From CAG-791 sp002390025 (GTDB lineage Bacteria; Bacillota; Clostridia; Lachnospirales; Lachnospiraceae), in assembly GCA_946543465.1 (NCBI GenBank), contig CAMNLR010000137.1, forward strand, positions 1 through 39,974: a stretch of 39,974 nucleotides of DNA, in the 5' to 3' direction. The first letter of the stretch is position 1. Every line of letters begins with the position of its first letter. Positions 6,951 to 15,217 of the stretch are shown here, in pieces. The position numbers were made by a program, and so were the translations under genes. The notes below the pieces were generated by a model. It did no database searches, was not told the DNA's origin, and saw nothing but the letters and a program-made list of their open reading frames with translations.

Positions 6951-8000
6951 TTACTCTTTGTCCTCTTTATATCCCCTCTCCTTCCTCAGAAGGCGGTTCA
7001 TGGACTGATAGACCTCATTTCCGTCCACTGCGCCCAGAACTACGGAGATGAATTCCCTGTCGTCGGCGTTCCTGGACAGGAGGATCAGGCAGGATCCCGC
7101 CTGGTCTGTCGTTCCCGTCTTGCCGCCGATGACATTGATATGGGCGGGCGGATTGACATAGCCCATCAGATAGTTGTCCGTGGAGGGCACTTCGATGGCG
7201 CGGATATTGCCGTCCTTATCATGGAAGATCGTGGAATAATAGTTGATGTCGATCAGGTCGCGGAACTTGGGATATTTGAGGCACTCTTTAAAGATCAGAT
7301 AGAGATCATAGACCGTCGTGTAGTGATTTTCATCGTGCAGTCCGTGCGGATTGACAAAATGGGTGTTGGTCGCTCCCAGACGGGCCGCCTCCTTGTTCAT
7401 CATATCGATGAAGGAGTCGTAGTCGCCTCCCACATGCTCTGCGATCAGGACCGCCGCATCGTTGGCGGAATAGACCATGAGATAATGCAGCGCCTGGTCA
7501 AGGGTCATCCGGTCGCCTTTTTCAATGCCGATCTTCTGAGCCTGCCATTCCATGTCGGGGACCTTGGCGGATGCAGTCAGCATCTGGTCCATGTCTCCGC
7601 CGTATTTGATGGCCAGAAGAGCTGTCATGATCTTGGTGATACTGGCGGGATAGAGCCTCTCTGTAATATTGTTCTCGATGACCGTCTTTCCGCCGTCCAG
7701 GTCAAAGAGCGCCGATCCGTAAACCGTACCGATGTCCAGCTCGCTCCCCTCCCCGGGAACGGCGATCCCTTCCGCAAACAGTTTTGCCCTGCCGTTGAAA
7801 CTGGCGGGTGCGGTCGAAACCGCGGTCAGGGAATAATTGCTGCGGTGGATATTGTCATTATAGGAGGAAATATACCCGCGGCTGCAGCCTGTTGATGTCA
7901 GCGCCAAGACTGCAAGGAGAAAAGAGCATAAAAAACGCACAGGCCTGACGCCCTTTGTGCCGGAGGCGCCTGTGCGTGAAGACTTTTTCAAAAAAAACAT
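6951..8000 (-). CDS. Lipoprotein D-alanyl-D-alanine carboxypeptidase (PBP5/DacF type)
   Basis: The enzyme removes the terminal D-Ala from peptidoglycan pentapeptides (peptidase family S11). I place the start at the ATG at 8000 (MFFLKKSS), with GGAG six bases upstream, giving 349 residues. The N-terminus has a basic stretch and a hydrophobic core ending in a lipobox-like LTSTGC, so it is probably a lipoprotein processed by LspA. The S11 motifs are all present: SITK with the nucleophile Ser near residue 120, SAN in MVYSANDAA, and KTGTT in VIGGKTGTTDQAG. The C-terminal beta-sandwich domain of classical PBP5 is missing, since the protein ends about 45 residues after KTG. It follows mgsA closely. 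Confidence 0.92.
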   Translation of the reverse strand: MFFLKKSSRTGASGTKGVRPVRFLCSFLLAVLALTSTGCSRGYISSYNDNIHRSNYSLTAVSTAPASFNGRAKLFAEGIAVPGEGSELDIGTVYGSALFDLDGGKTVIENNITERLYPASITKIMTALLAIKYGGDMDQMLTASAKVPDMEWQAQKIGIEKGDRMTLDQALHYLMVYSANDAAVLIAEHVGGDYDSFIDMMNKEAARLGATNTHFVNPHGLHDENHYTTVYDLYLIFKECLKYPKFRDLIDINYYSTIFHDKDGNIRAIEVPSTDNYLMGYVNPPAHINVIGGKTGTTDQAGSCLILLSRNADDREFISVVLGAVDGNEVYQSMNRLLRKERGYKEDKE

Positions 8001-8073
8001 TTTCAGCTCCGTCGTCAAGAACACAATCGCAGTGTGACACCGCAATTGATTCCGTCAAAAGTAGAAACGAACA

Positions 8074-8097
8074 TTATTTATAGATTTATTTATAGAT
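8074..8097 (-). repeat. Exact 12-bp tandem duplication of the mgsA 3' end
   Basis: Two identical 12-bp units (8086-8097 and 8074-8085) each read ATC TAT AAA TAA on the minus strand, which is Ile-Tyr-Lys-stop. The first is the end of mgsA. The second is an exact copy directly after the stop, so mgsA ends with two in-frame stop codons 12 nt apart. Confidence 0.95.
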
Positions 8098-8481
8098 TTC
8101 ACGCCATTCCATATCGCCCCTGTCAAGAGACTTGACCAGAAGCTCTGCCGTAGCAAGATTGGTTGCAAGGGGAATATTGTGCATGTCGCAGAGACGTACG
8201 ACAATGTTGACGTCCGGCTCATGGCGCTTGGCTGTGAGCGGATCGCGCAGGAAAATCACCAGATCGATCTCATTGTGTTCGATCTGGGCGCCGATCTGCT
8301 GCATGCCGCCCAGGTGCCCTGCAAGCAGTTTATGGATGGACAGATTGGTAACTTCTTCGATCAGCCTGCCGGTAGTGCCTGTCGCGCATACCTCATTCTT
8401 CGCGAGAATGCCTCTGTATGCAATGCAGAAATTCTGCATCAGTTTCTTCTTGGCATCGTGTGCAATCAATGCAATCCTCAT
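8086..8481 (-). CDS. mgsA: Methylglyoxal synthase
   Basis: MgsA converts dihydroxyacetone phosphate to methylglyoxal and phosphate in the cytoplasm, a bypass that relieves phosphate limitation and sugar-phosphate build-up. The protein has 131 residues, close to the usual 120-150. It shows the expected MRIALIAHDAKK start, the TGTTGRLI phosphate-binding turn, LAGHLGGMQQIGAQI, and IDLVIFLRDPLTAKRHEPDV with the catalytic Asp. Clostridial mgsA genes often lie next to rodA, as here. The ATG has GGGG about eight bases upstream. Its last three codons and stop are duplicated exactly. Confidence 0.97.
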   Translation of the reverse strand: MRIALIAHDAKKKLMQNFCIAYRGILAKNEVCATGTTGRLIEEVTNLSIHKLLAGHLGGMQQIGAQIEHNEIDLVIFLRDPLTAKRHEPDVNIVVRLCDMHNIPLATNLATAELLVKSLDRGDMEWREIYK

Positions 8482-8566
8482 TTGTTACCCCGCTTTTTTA
8501 TCATGTTGTATCAATGAAGTGTCCGGCCTGATTGGAGGTCTTTATTGTTACCTGCAGATCTAACTA

Positions 8567-8598
8567 TATACTATTGCTGCATTATACTATTGCTGCAT
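8567..8598 (-). repeat. Exact 16-bp tandem duplication of the rodA 3' end
   Basis: Two identical units (8583-8598 and 8567-8582) each read ATGCAGCAATAGTATA on the minus strand. The first encodes the last three RodA residues (Met-Gln-Gln), the TAG stop and 4 nt beyond. The second is a perfect copy after the stop. Confidence 0.95.
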
Positions 8599-9678
8599 TC
8601 GCACGTTCAGGATAAATCCTATCCCCGCATACAGACATACCAGACTGGTAAGGCCATAACTTACGAAAGGAAGAGGAATACCTGTATTGGGAAGGAGCCC
8701 TGTGGCGACACCGATGTTGAGAAAGCTCTGCAGACCGACCCATGCACCGATTCCCGAAGCGATGATCCTGCCCTGTCCGTCCCTGGCATGGGCCGCGATC
8801 AGAAAGCACTTGACAGTGATCAGGAAGATCAGGATGACGACTGCGCAGCAGCCGATAAATCCGAAAGTCTCACCGATTACAGTGAAGATGAAGTCGGTCT
8901 GGGATTCGGAAATATAACCCGTTTCCAGAAAGGAACTGGCTCCGTCGACGCCCTTGCCGTAGAGGCCGCCCGATCCTATGGCCATCATGGAATTGGTGGT
9001 CTGATAGGCCGTGGTATCCGCAAAATTCTCGGGATGGAGCCAGGCTAGGATCCTGTTCCTCTGGTACTGGGACAGCACGCTGTTCTCTCCCCGCGTCGCC
9101 TGGAAAATGATCCAGGACACAGCAGGAACAAAAACCGCAATGGCCGCCACTACGATCTGCCACTCTATTCCACCCGTGAACATGATGACGCAGAAGATCA
9201 GCAGCAGCATCAGGCTCGTGGACAGGTCCGGCTCTTTAAAGACCAGAAATACCGGCAGCGCGATCAGCCCGACGCAGGCAAGCAGATAAAGGGGCAGATT
9301 CATTTTTTTCCTGTACATTATTATGAACTGTGAAAAAAATAAAATCAACAGGATTTTTGCCGCTTCAGAGGGCTGGAAGGTTATGCCGAACAGAGAGATC
9401 CATCGCTGGGCGCCGCCGCCGGAAGACCCCGTGACCAGGACCAGGAGCAGGAGCACAATACATGCGCCGTACAAAAACCAGTGAAGGCGCAGGACCTGAT
9501 GAAAATCGACCATGGAGACCAGGAGCATCAGTACGACACCGATCCCGAAGCCGATCAGCTGTTTCCGAAACAGCTCCGGCGCGGCATTCTGAACCGCGAT
9601 CAGTCCGCAATAATTGAGTGCACAGACCAGCGCCACCAGGAAATAATCAAATTTTCGGAAAGAAAAAGTCTTGAACAT
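8587..9678 (-). CDS. rodA: Rod-shape/elongation SEDS glycosyltransferase RodA
   Basis: RodA is a SEDS-family peptidoglycan polymerase that works with a class B PBP during elongation. The protein has 363 residues and about ten hydrophobic segments. The SEDS signature lies near the C-terminus: NIGVATGLLPNTGIPLPFVS followed by YGLTSL, where most family members have YGGSS. KEPDLSTSLMLLLIF and the GENSVLSQYQRNRI stretch also fit. The upstream gene is its probable partner, PBP2. FtsW or SpoVE is possible, but the PBP2 and mgsA neighbours favour RodA. Only a weak AGGT precedes the ATG. The 115-bp gap to PBP2 contains an ACCGGC/GCCGGT hairpin (about 9703-9723). Confidence 0.92.
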   Translation of the reverse strand: MFKTFSFRKFDYFLVALVCALNYCGLIAVQNAAPELFRKQLIGFGIGVVLMLLVSMVDFHQVLRLHWFLYGACIVLLLLVLVTGSSGGGAQRWISLFGITFQPSEAAKILLILFFSQFIIMYRKKMNLPLYLLACVGLIALPVFLVFKEPDLSTSLMLLLIFCVIMFTGGIEWQIVVAAIAVFVPAVSWIIFQATRGENSVLSQYQRNRILAWLHPENFADTTAYQTTNSMMAIGSGGLYGKGVDGASSFLETGYISESQTDFIFTVIGETFGFIGCCAVVILIFLITVKCFLIAAHARDGQGRIIASGIGAWVGLQSFLNIGVATGLLPNTGIPLPFVSYGLTSLVCLYAGIGFILNVRMQQ

Positions 9679-9793
9679 AAATGTTACCTGTGAATACCAA
9701 TACCGGCAAAAGCTATAGCCGGTTAACCTCAGTGATCAGTCCTTCAAACAGTACAGATACATGATCTCAATGCCTTCAATGTCCTCCGATCAA

Positions 9794-12736
9794 TCATTCA
9801 GTTGCAAAGAAGGCCTGCAGCACATCTGAAGCGAGCTGTGCCGCGTAGGTGGAGGTGTAACCGTTGGGAATACGGACGGCCAGTGCGATGTTTTCCTGCT
9901 GAGACAGTTCCTCGGCGTTCCATGCGTTGGCCGCGTAGTAAGGTGCATAACCGACGAACAGAGCATTGTCCGGCATTCCGGTCTGCTGGGCAGTACCTGT
10001 CTTGCCGGCAACCGGGTGCTCCCACAGGGCGTTGAAGGCGGAGTAACCTGTCGCGACGCGGCGCATGCCGCTGTGAATCGCTTCCCACTGACCGCTCGAC
10101 AGGGGGACCGTATTCTCGATATACTTCTCATGTTTGCTGAACTGCCCGTCTTCTGTCTGAACGGAATCGATCAGTGTCAGCCGGTAATCCGTCCCTCCAT
10201 TGGCAACCGCAGATACATATCTGGCAAGGCTTGCAGTGGAATAGGCATTGGTATCCTGTCCGATCGCGCCGCGGATGGGGTCGGAGGAGAGCATGGTCGG
10301 CTCGGATTCGCTGACTTCCACGCCGGAGGTCTCGTCCAGGCCGTACAAGGCAGCATATTTCTGCAGCCTTTGTATACCGTAATTGCTGTTGTAGGTATTC
10401 GAGCCATCCGTTCCCAGGCGGTATCCCATCTCATAGAAATACATGTTGCAGGAATTGGCGATGGCGCTCTCCAGGTTCATCTTGCCGTGCTTCTTGGGAT
10501 AGATCCAGCACTTGGGAGGATTGGGATCCCCCTCCACTTTTGTGAAGGAAGCTTTCTTCTTGCAGTTGACCTTGTCCTGGATTTCGACGACGTTCTCACC
10601 AAGGGCAGCCGAGGCCGTGACCATCTTGAAGGTGGAGCCGGGCGCGGTCAGCTGCTGTGTCGCGTAGTTGAGCAGGGGGTTGGCGGGATCCTCCAGAAGT
10701 TTCTGGTAATAGCCGGCGTCGTTGATTCGGTTGAGGTCATAGCCCGGATAGGAAACCATGGCCAGTACATCTCCCGTATCGGGATCTGTCGCGACAACAG
10801 ATGCTGTCGAGGGATACAGGTGGAGCATGGCAGGGGTCAGATCATTTTCCTGGATCCGGTTGTACATGAATGTAAAGGCGCTCTCTCCCCACTCGGAGTC
10901 AAAGCTGTCCTTCTCTTCATCACTGACACTGACAATGTCCTGATCCATGAGGATCTGGCAGATCTGGTCACCGGAGACAGCCTGGTCGATGACCAGATAT
11001 TTATAGAGCGCGTTGCGCATATCCCGGTCATTGAGGGAATCATCTCCCGCCCCGATCACCTGGGCGAAGAACAGCATGACAGCATCATATTCGGAGACAT
11101 CTGCAGCGATAAAGCGGCTGTCCTGATTGATCCAGCCTCTCTTGACAGCTTCATTCACAAGGTCATGGAGAGAGACAGTGCCCTCATTCCAATCCTGATA
11201 CACCGCATTGTTCTCAACATCATCACCCGCAATGATGATTCCGTAGTCAAACAGAGCCTGGGCGAGCAGTTTCTGGTAGGTCTGCATTTCCGTGCTCAGG
11301 GAATCCCTGGTGCCGCGGCCGTTGCGGATCTCGTCCAGAATGCTGTCGGACCGTCCCCTGCGGAAATCTGTAAATGCAGCGTAAACATCCTTCTCTGTTT
11401 CACTGGCTTCCTCAGAAGCTAAATGCGTGCTGTCGATGATATTGCAAAGGCAGGAGGTGTAGACATTGCTGATCGGGATCATGATCGAATTGCCGTCGTC
11501 ATTTTCGGAGATCACCTGGTCGTAGATGGAGTCCTGCAGCTTGTTAAGGATGATGCTGCGCAGGTTATTCTCTATGATCTTGTAGCACTCCTCCTGAAGA
11601 CCCACATCGATCGTGAGTGTCACGTCGCGTCCGTCTAAGGCCTCGTAGGATTTCTCGGATGCGGAAAGTTCAGCCTCATCTACGGGATCATCCGTCACGC
11701 GCCCGATATTGTCTACGTTGAAAGTATTCTGACCGCTCTGTCCGTGAAGGATCCCCTCCTGGGAGGCCTCAATGCCTGTATAGCCGACCAGATCGCCTTC
11801 CTGGTAGACGGGATGACCGTATTCATCGGTTTCGTTGTTGTTCTCCAGAAAATCCGAGGAGACTTCGCCGGTATAGCCGACAATATTGCTGACATACTTC
11901 GAGTGATGGTATCTGCGGACAAGTTCCTGCTCGATCTGGACGCCGTCCTCTTCCGAATTGAACTGCGATTCGATGGCTTCCACTGTCTGATCGGACACAT
12001 CCCTCGCCAGAACCGTGGAGATATATTTCTGATAAAAGTTCAGGCCGAGATTGTAGCGGGCAATGACCATGCGAAGGAGTTTTTCCTTTTCTTCGGTGCT
12101 GCCCCCCGAATAGGCGATGTCATACCTCTCTGCAAGATCGGCGATGACATCTTCTGCCGTTTTGGACTGTTCCCCGGAGGACATATCCGCGGGATCCGCA
12201 TAGCCGTAGACATCCGCGAGGAAGCGGTTTTTGGCAGTCTGGCCCAGATTATCCTTGTAGAAATAGGTGCCGCCGATCAGCTCGATGCTGAAATCGGTGA
12301 CCATTTTGTTGTCCTTTTCATTCTCATTGACAATGTCAATGATCCGGCTGATCCTGCTGTTGAGAAGCTTGTTGTCCTCAGTGGAGTCGTCGGTCAGGTC
12401 GTTCATGGTGATGTTATAAGTCGGCACGGATTCCGCAAGCACCTTGCCGTTCCTGTCCCGGATCGTGCCGCGTTTGGCCCTGACGACGACCGTGCGGCGG
12501 ATGCGGCTCTGAAACTGCTCCTGATACTCCTCGCCCTTGATGATCTGCAGAGTATACAGACGGAAAACCAGTATTCCTGCCAGAACCAGGCTCAGGACTG
12601 CGAGAAGATAGGATCTTCTCCTCCCGCTCCTTCGGGCATTATCCGAAATCTGCTGAGGATTATTCTCTTTACTGCGTTTATTCGCAGGACCTGAAGGGTT
12701 CTTCCTTCCCTGTCCGGCGCTGGATTGTGCTCTCAA
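9794..12736 (-). CDS. mrdA: Penicillin-binding protein 2 (class B transpeptidase)
   Basis: This class B PBP cross-links peptidoglycan outside the membrane and probably pairs with RodA. The 980-residue frame starts at TTG (12736), with GGGAG 11 bases upstream; no ATG exists before the membrane helix. A basic, Ser/Asn-rich cytoplasmic tail of about 42 residues precedes one membrane helix (YLLAVLSLVLAGILVFRLY). The dimerisation domain follows (RAKRGTIRDRNGKVLAES). The transpeptidase motifs are STFK near residue 700, SCN near 760 and KTGTA near 910. It is long compared with the 600-700 residues of model PBP2 proteins, owing to large insertions between about residues 380 and 640. Extended forms of this kind are plausible for Lachnospiraceae. 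Confidence 0.93.
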   Translation of the reverse strand: MRAQSSAGQGRKNPSGPANKRSKENNPQQISDNARRSGRRRSYLLAVLSLVLAGILVFRLYTLQIIKGEEYQEQFQSRIRRTVVVRAKRGTIRDRNGKVLAESVPTYNITMNDLTDDSTEDNKLLNSRISRIIDIVNENEKDNKMVTDFSIELIGGTYFYKDNLGQTAKNRFLADVYGYADPADMSSGEQSKTAEDVIADLAERYDIAYSGGSTEEKEKLLRMVIARYNLGLNFYQKYISTVLARDVSDQTVEAIESQFNSEEDGVQIEQELVRRYHHSKYVSNIVGYTGEVSSDFLENNNETDEYGHPVYQEGDLVGYTGIEASQEGILHGQSGQNTFNVDNIGRVTDDPVDEAELSASEKSYEALDGRDVTLTIDVGLQEECYKIIENNLRSIILNKLQDSIYDQVISENDDGNSIMIPISNVYTSCLCNIIDSTHLASEEASETEKDVYAAFTDFRRGRSDSILDEIRNGRGTRDSLSTEMQTYQKLLAQALFDYGIIIAGDDVENNAVYQDWNEGTVSLHDLVNEAVKRGWINQDSRFIAADVSEYDAVMLFFAQVIGAGDDSLNDRDMRNALYKYLVIDQAVSGDQICQILMDQDIVSVSDEEKDSFDSEWGESAFTFMYNRIQENDLTPAMLHLYPSTASVVATDPDTGDVLAMVSYPGYDLNRINDAGYYQKLLEDPANPLLNYATQQLTAPGSTFKMVTASAALGENVVEIQDKVNCKKKASFTKVEGDPNPPKCWIYPKKHGKMNLESAIANSCNMYFYEMGYRLGTDGSNTYNSNYGIQRLQKYAALYGLDETSGVEVSESEPTMLSSDPIRGAIGQDTNAYSTASLARYVSAVANGGTDYRLTLIDSVQTEDGQFSKHEKYIENTVPLSSGQWEAIHSGMRRVATGYSAFNALWEHPVAGKTGTAQQTGMPDNALFVGYAPYYAANAWNAEELSQQENIALAVRIPNGYTSTYAAQLASDVLQAFFATE

Positions 12737-12771
12737 ATCTCTTTCTTCTCCCTGTGACAGTCCACCTGAGG

Positions 12772-12832
12772 ATGTGACCGGACTGATGTGACCCGGGTAT
12801 TATCCTGTCATGTGAACGGATTATGTTTCCGG
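12772..12832 (-). repeat. Degenerate repeats at the 3' end of radC
   Basis: The motif atgtgaccgg occurs at 12772, with variants at 12786 (atgtgacccgg), 12810 (atgtgaacgg) and 12823 (atgtttccgg). The last one overlaps the final RadC codons. The spacing is irregular (14, 24 and 13 bp). It may be an old, decayed version of the post-stop duplications seen elsewhere, but chance similarity cannot be excluded. Confidence 0.4.
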
Positions 12833-13618
12833 CAGAAATCCGTCGGTAATACAGCCGTATTCCCGCAGACTGGTATAGCGCAGATCTCCGATGATCAGAT
12901 GATCGATCAGCTGGATTCCCAGCATCTGACCGGCCCTGAAAATGCGCTCCGTGATCTCCTTGTCCATTTCGCTGGGGGTGGGATCTCCGCTGGGATGGTT
13001 GTGGAGCAGCATGATGTTGACCGCTCCCCAGCGCAGCGCCCGCAGGAAAATCTCCCTCGGAGACAGCAGGGTGCAGTTGACGGTGCCCAGGGAGAGGACC
13101 TCCTCCCTGATCAGGGCCATCCTGTTGTCCAGCATGACAAGAACTGCGGTTTCTGTCTCCAGATGCCGCAGCTGCTCCATGTAGTAGTCCGCGACAGCCG
13201 GGGGCGAACTGAAGACAAGCCGGCTGGCTGCCCTCTCGCGCACAAGTCTGCGTGAAATCTCCGCCAGGGACAGGATCTTCACCGCCTTGACCTCTCCAAT
13301 CCCGGGGATGCTCATCAGATCCTCCAGGGTCAGCCGGTGCAGGGCCGACAGATCCACGGCTCCCTCTTCAAAAAAACCCAGGATCTCCCTGCTGAGCAGG
13401 GTGGCATTCTTCTCCCTGGTGCCGGTCCTCAGAATGATCGCCAGAAGCTCGGCATTGGTCAGGCTGGAGGCTCCGCAGGAAAGGAAACGCTCATAGGGCA
13501 TCTCTTCTCTGCGCCGCGCATTATCCGTGCGCATAATTCTAACGTCCGGTGCATTTCTATTCTCATCAGAGCCGCTCCGGACGTCTTCATTATTGGGGTT
13601 GTGGTGTAAATTATTCAT
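12821..13618 (-). CDS. radC: RadC family JAMM/MPN-domain protein
   Basis: RadC proteins combine a helix-hairpin-helix region with a JAMM (MPN+) metalloprotease-like domain; despite the name their role in DNA repair is doubtful. The protein has 265 residues. A hydrophilic N-terminus of about 35 residues is followed by MPYERFLSCGASSLTNAELL, then the helix-hairpin-helix LMSIPGIGEVKAVKI, and the complete JAMM signature LHNHPSGDPTPSEMD (zinc-binding His, His and Asp). The ATG at 13618 has AGGA six bases upstream. In many Clostridia radC precedes mreBCD, PBP2, min genes and rodA; here PBP2 follows directly after 84 nt. Confidence 0.95.
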   Translation of the reverse strand: MNNLHHNPNNEDVRSGSDENRNAPDVRIMRTDNARRREEMPYERFLSCGASSLTNAELLAIILRTGTREKNATLLSREILGFFEEGAVDLSALHRLTLEDLMSIPGIGEVKAVKILSLAEISRRLVRERAASRLVFSSPPAVADYYMEQLRHLETETAVLVMLDNRMALIREEVLSLGTVNCTLLSPREIFLRALRWGAVNIMLLHNHPSGDPTPSEMDKEITERIFRAGQMLGIQLIDHLIIGDLRYTSLREYGCITDGFLPET

Positions 13619-13666
13619 ACGACATCCTTTCCGCTCTCCGGGCAGAAAAGGATATACAAAAATATT

Positions 13667-14983
13667 TTATAGTGTAATCAGGCCACGGTCAAGAAAATTC
13701 TGTACCGTGCGCAGGATTCCCAGGCGGGCGTGGGGCCAGGTGAGACCGCCCTGGAAATAGACAGCATAAGGAGGCTTTATAGGGCCGTCGGCACTCAGTT
13801 CTATGGAGGATCCGGACACAAAGGCGCCGGCCGCCATGATGACATCGCTGTCGTAGCCGGGCATGGGGGCGGGGTAGGCTTCGACGAAGCTGTCCACGGG
13901 TGAAGAGGCCTGAATGCCCTGACAGAAGGCGATGACGCCCTCGGGATTGCCGAAGGTGATGGACTGGATAATGTCGTGGCGGGATTCCTCTCCGTCGGGC
14001 AGCACGGCAAATCCCAGCCGCTCATAGAGACATGCCGCGAAAATCGCCCCCTTGAGAGCCGATGCCGTCACGGTGGGGCCCATGAAAAAGCCCTGGTAGA
14101 GAGAGGGAAGGACCTCCAGGGAGGGACCGACCTCTTTGCCCAGGCCGGGAGAAGAAAGGCGCACGGCGGCATTTTCCACACACTCCTGCGTGCCGGCTAT
14201 ATAGCCGCCCACGGGAGCAAGTCCGCCCCCGGGGTTCTTGATCAGGGAGCCCACCACCATGTCGGCGCCGACATGTGAGGGCTCGATGCGCTCCACAAAT
14301 TCTCCGTAGCAGTTGTCTGTCATGCACAGGACATCGGGGCGGATCGATTTGATCATGGCGATTGCCTCTCCGATCTGTGCAACGGACAGGGTGCGGCGGG
14401 TCTGATAGCCCTTGGAGCGCTGGATGGTGACCAGGCGGATCCGGTGGTCTGTATCTGCCTGAAGAAGGCTGCGGATGCCCTCGAAATCAAAGCTGCCGTC
14501 GGGCTTGAGGTCCACCTGTCTGTATTCGATGCCGTATTCGGCGAGAGAACCGCGGGAAGGACGGATGCCGATCACTTCCTCAAGTGTGTCATAGGGTTTT
14601 CCGGCAGCGGAAACCAGGATATCCCCGGGCCGGAGATTTCCCATGAGGGCCAGGGCAAGAGCGTGTGTCCCGCAGCTGATCTGGGGCCGTACAAGGGCAT
14701 CCTCGGTCCCGAAATAGGAGGCATAGACTCTCTCGAGGCCGTCGCGCCCGATATCGTCGTAGCCGTAGCCCGTAGTGCCTTTGAGGTGTGCTTCTCCGAT
14801 GTGATTTTCCTGCATGGCCTGGATCACACGGAGCTGGTTGTATTCAGCGGTCTCATCGATCATGTCAAAGCGGGGCCGCAGCTGCTTCAATACGGGCTGC
14901 GCGAAACCAAGTACGTCTTCTGAAATACCGAACGCGGCATAGCGGGCCGCGAGTGTTGTCTGCTCATTCTGTGTCTGTGTCAT
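13667..14983 (-). CDS. Methionine gamma-lyase-like (YnbB) family PLP enzyme
   Basis: This 438-residue protein belongs to the family named methionine gamma-lyase-like or aluminum resistance protein (YnbB of Bacillus), fold type I PLP enzymes of poorly defined substrate. I choose the ATG at 14983 (MTQTQNEQTTLAARY), preceded by AAAGGA about 11 bases upstream. A longer frame from a TTG at 15136 would translate a repeat array and is rejected. The PLP lysine is probably in VVGSLIKNPGGG, preceded by the conserved DNCYGEFVE (PLP ring-binding Asp). GTHALALALMGNLRPGD and YGYDDIGRDGLERVYA also fit the family. It follows miaA, a common Firmicutes order, although the hfq gene often found between them is absent. 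Confidence 0.9.
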   Translation of the reverse strand: MTQTQNEQTTLAARYAAFGISEDVLGFAQPVLKQLRPRFDMIDETAEYNQLRVIQAMQENHIGEAHLKGTTGYGYDDIGRDGLERVYASYFGTEDALVRPQISCGTHALALALMGNLRPGDILVSAAGKPYDTLEEVIGIRPSRGSLAEYGIEYRQVDLKPDGSFDFEGIRSLLQADTDHRIRLVTIQRSKGYQTRRTLSVAQIGEAIAMIKSIRPDVLCMTDNCYGEFVERIEPSHVGADMVVGSLIKNPGGGLAPVGGYIAGTQECVENAAVRLSSPGLGKEVGPSLEVLPSLYQGFFMGPTVTASALKGAIFAACLYERLGFAVLPDGEESRHDIIQSITFGNPEGVIAFCQGIQASSPVDSFVEAYPAPMPGYDSDVIMAAGAFVSGSSIELSADGPIKPPYAVYFQGGLTWPHARLGILRTVQNFLDRGLITL

Positions 14984-15044
14984 TTTTTGAGGGTTCCTTT
15001 TTATATTTAAATTAATATCTTCTGAAAAAATATCTATGGGTAAA

Positions 15045-15124
15045 TATTTATCTTCCGGCGAAAGCTGCTGTATGTATATCTTCCGGCGAAAGCGGCTGTG
15101 TATATCTTCCGGTGAAAGCGGCTG
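15045..15124 (-). repeat. 26-28 bp tandem repeat in the miaA to YnbB-like gap
   Basis: Three units, at 15045-15070, 15071-15098 and 15099-15124, share atcttccggcgaaagcggctg with few changes. A more degenerate fourth copy (tcttctgaaaaaatatct) lies near 15018. The 234-bp gap between miaA and the YnbB-like gene holds no gene. The array is translatable in one frame, giving LSPED-like repeats, but has no start site. No link with the miaA 3' end is evident. Confidence 0.85.
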
Positions 15125-15217
15125 TGTGCGGAGCAATGCATCGTTTTGTGCTCACACATCTGTAGGTCTATGCCCCCGTTCGGCAGCCCCGTCTGATTTC
15201 AGGCAGAAGGACCGGAC

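Noticed and set aside
14984..15136. A longer YnbB-like protein starting at TTG 15136
   Set aside because: It would be made of repeat-encoded peptides with no ribosome binding site; the ATG at 14983 matches the family start.
14984..15217. hfq between miaA and the YnbB-like gene
   Set aside because: Neither strand of this gap encodes an Hfq-like protein; it holds only a repeat array.
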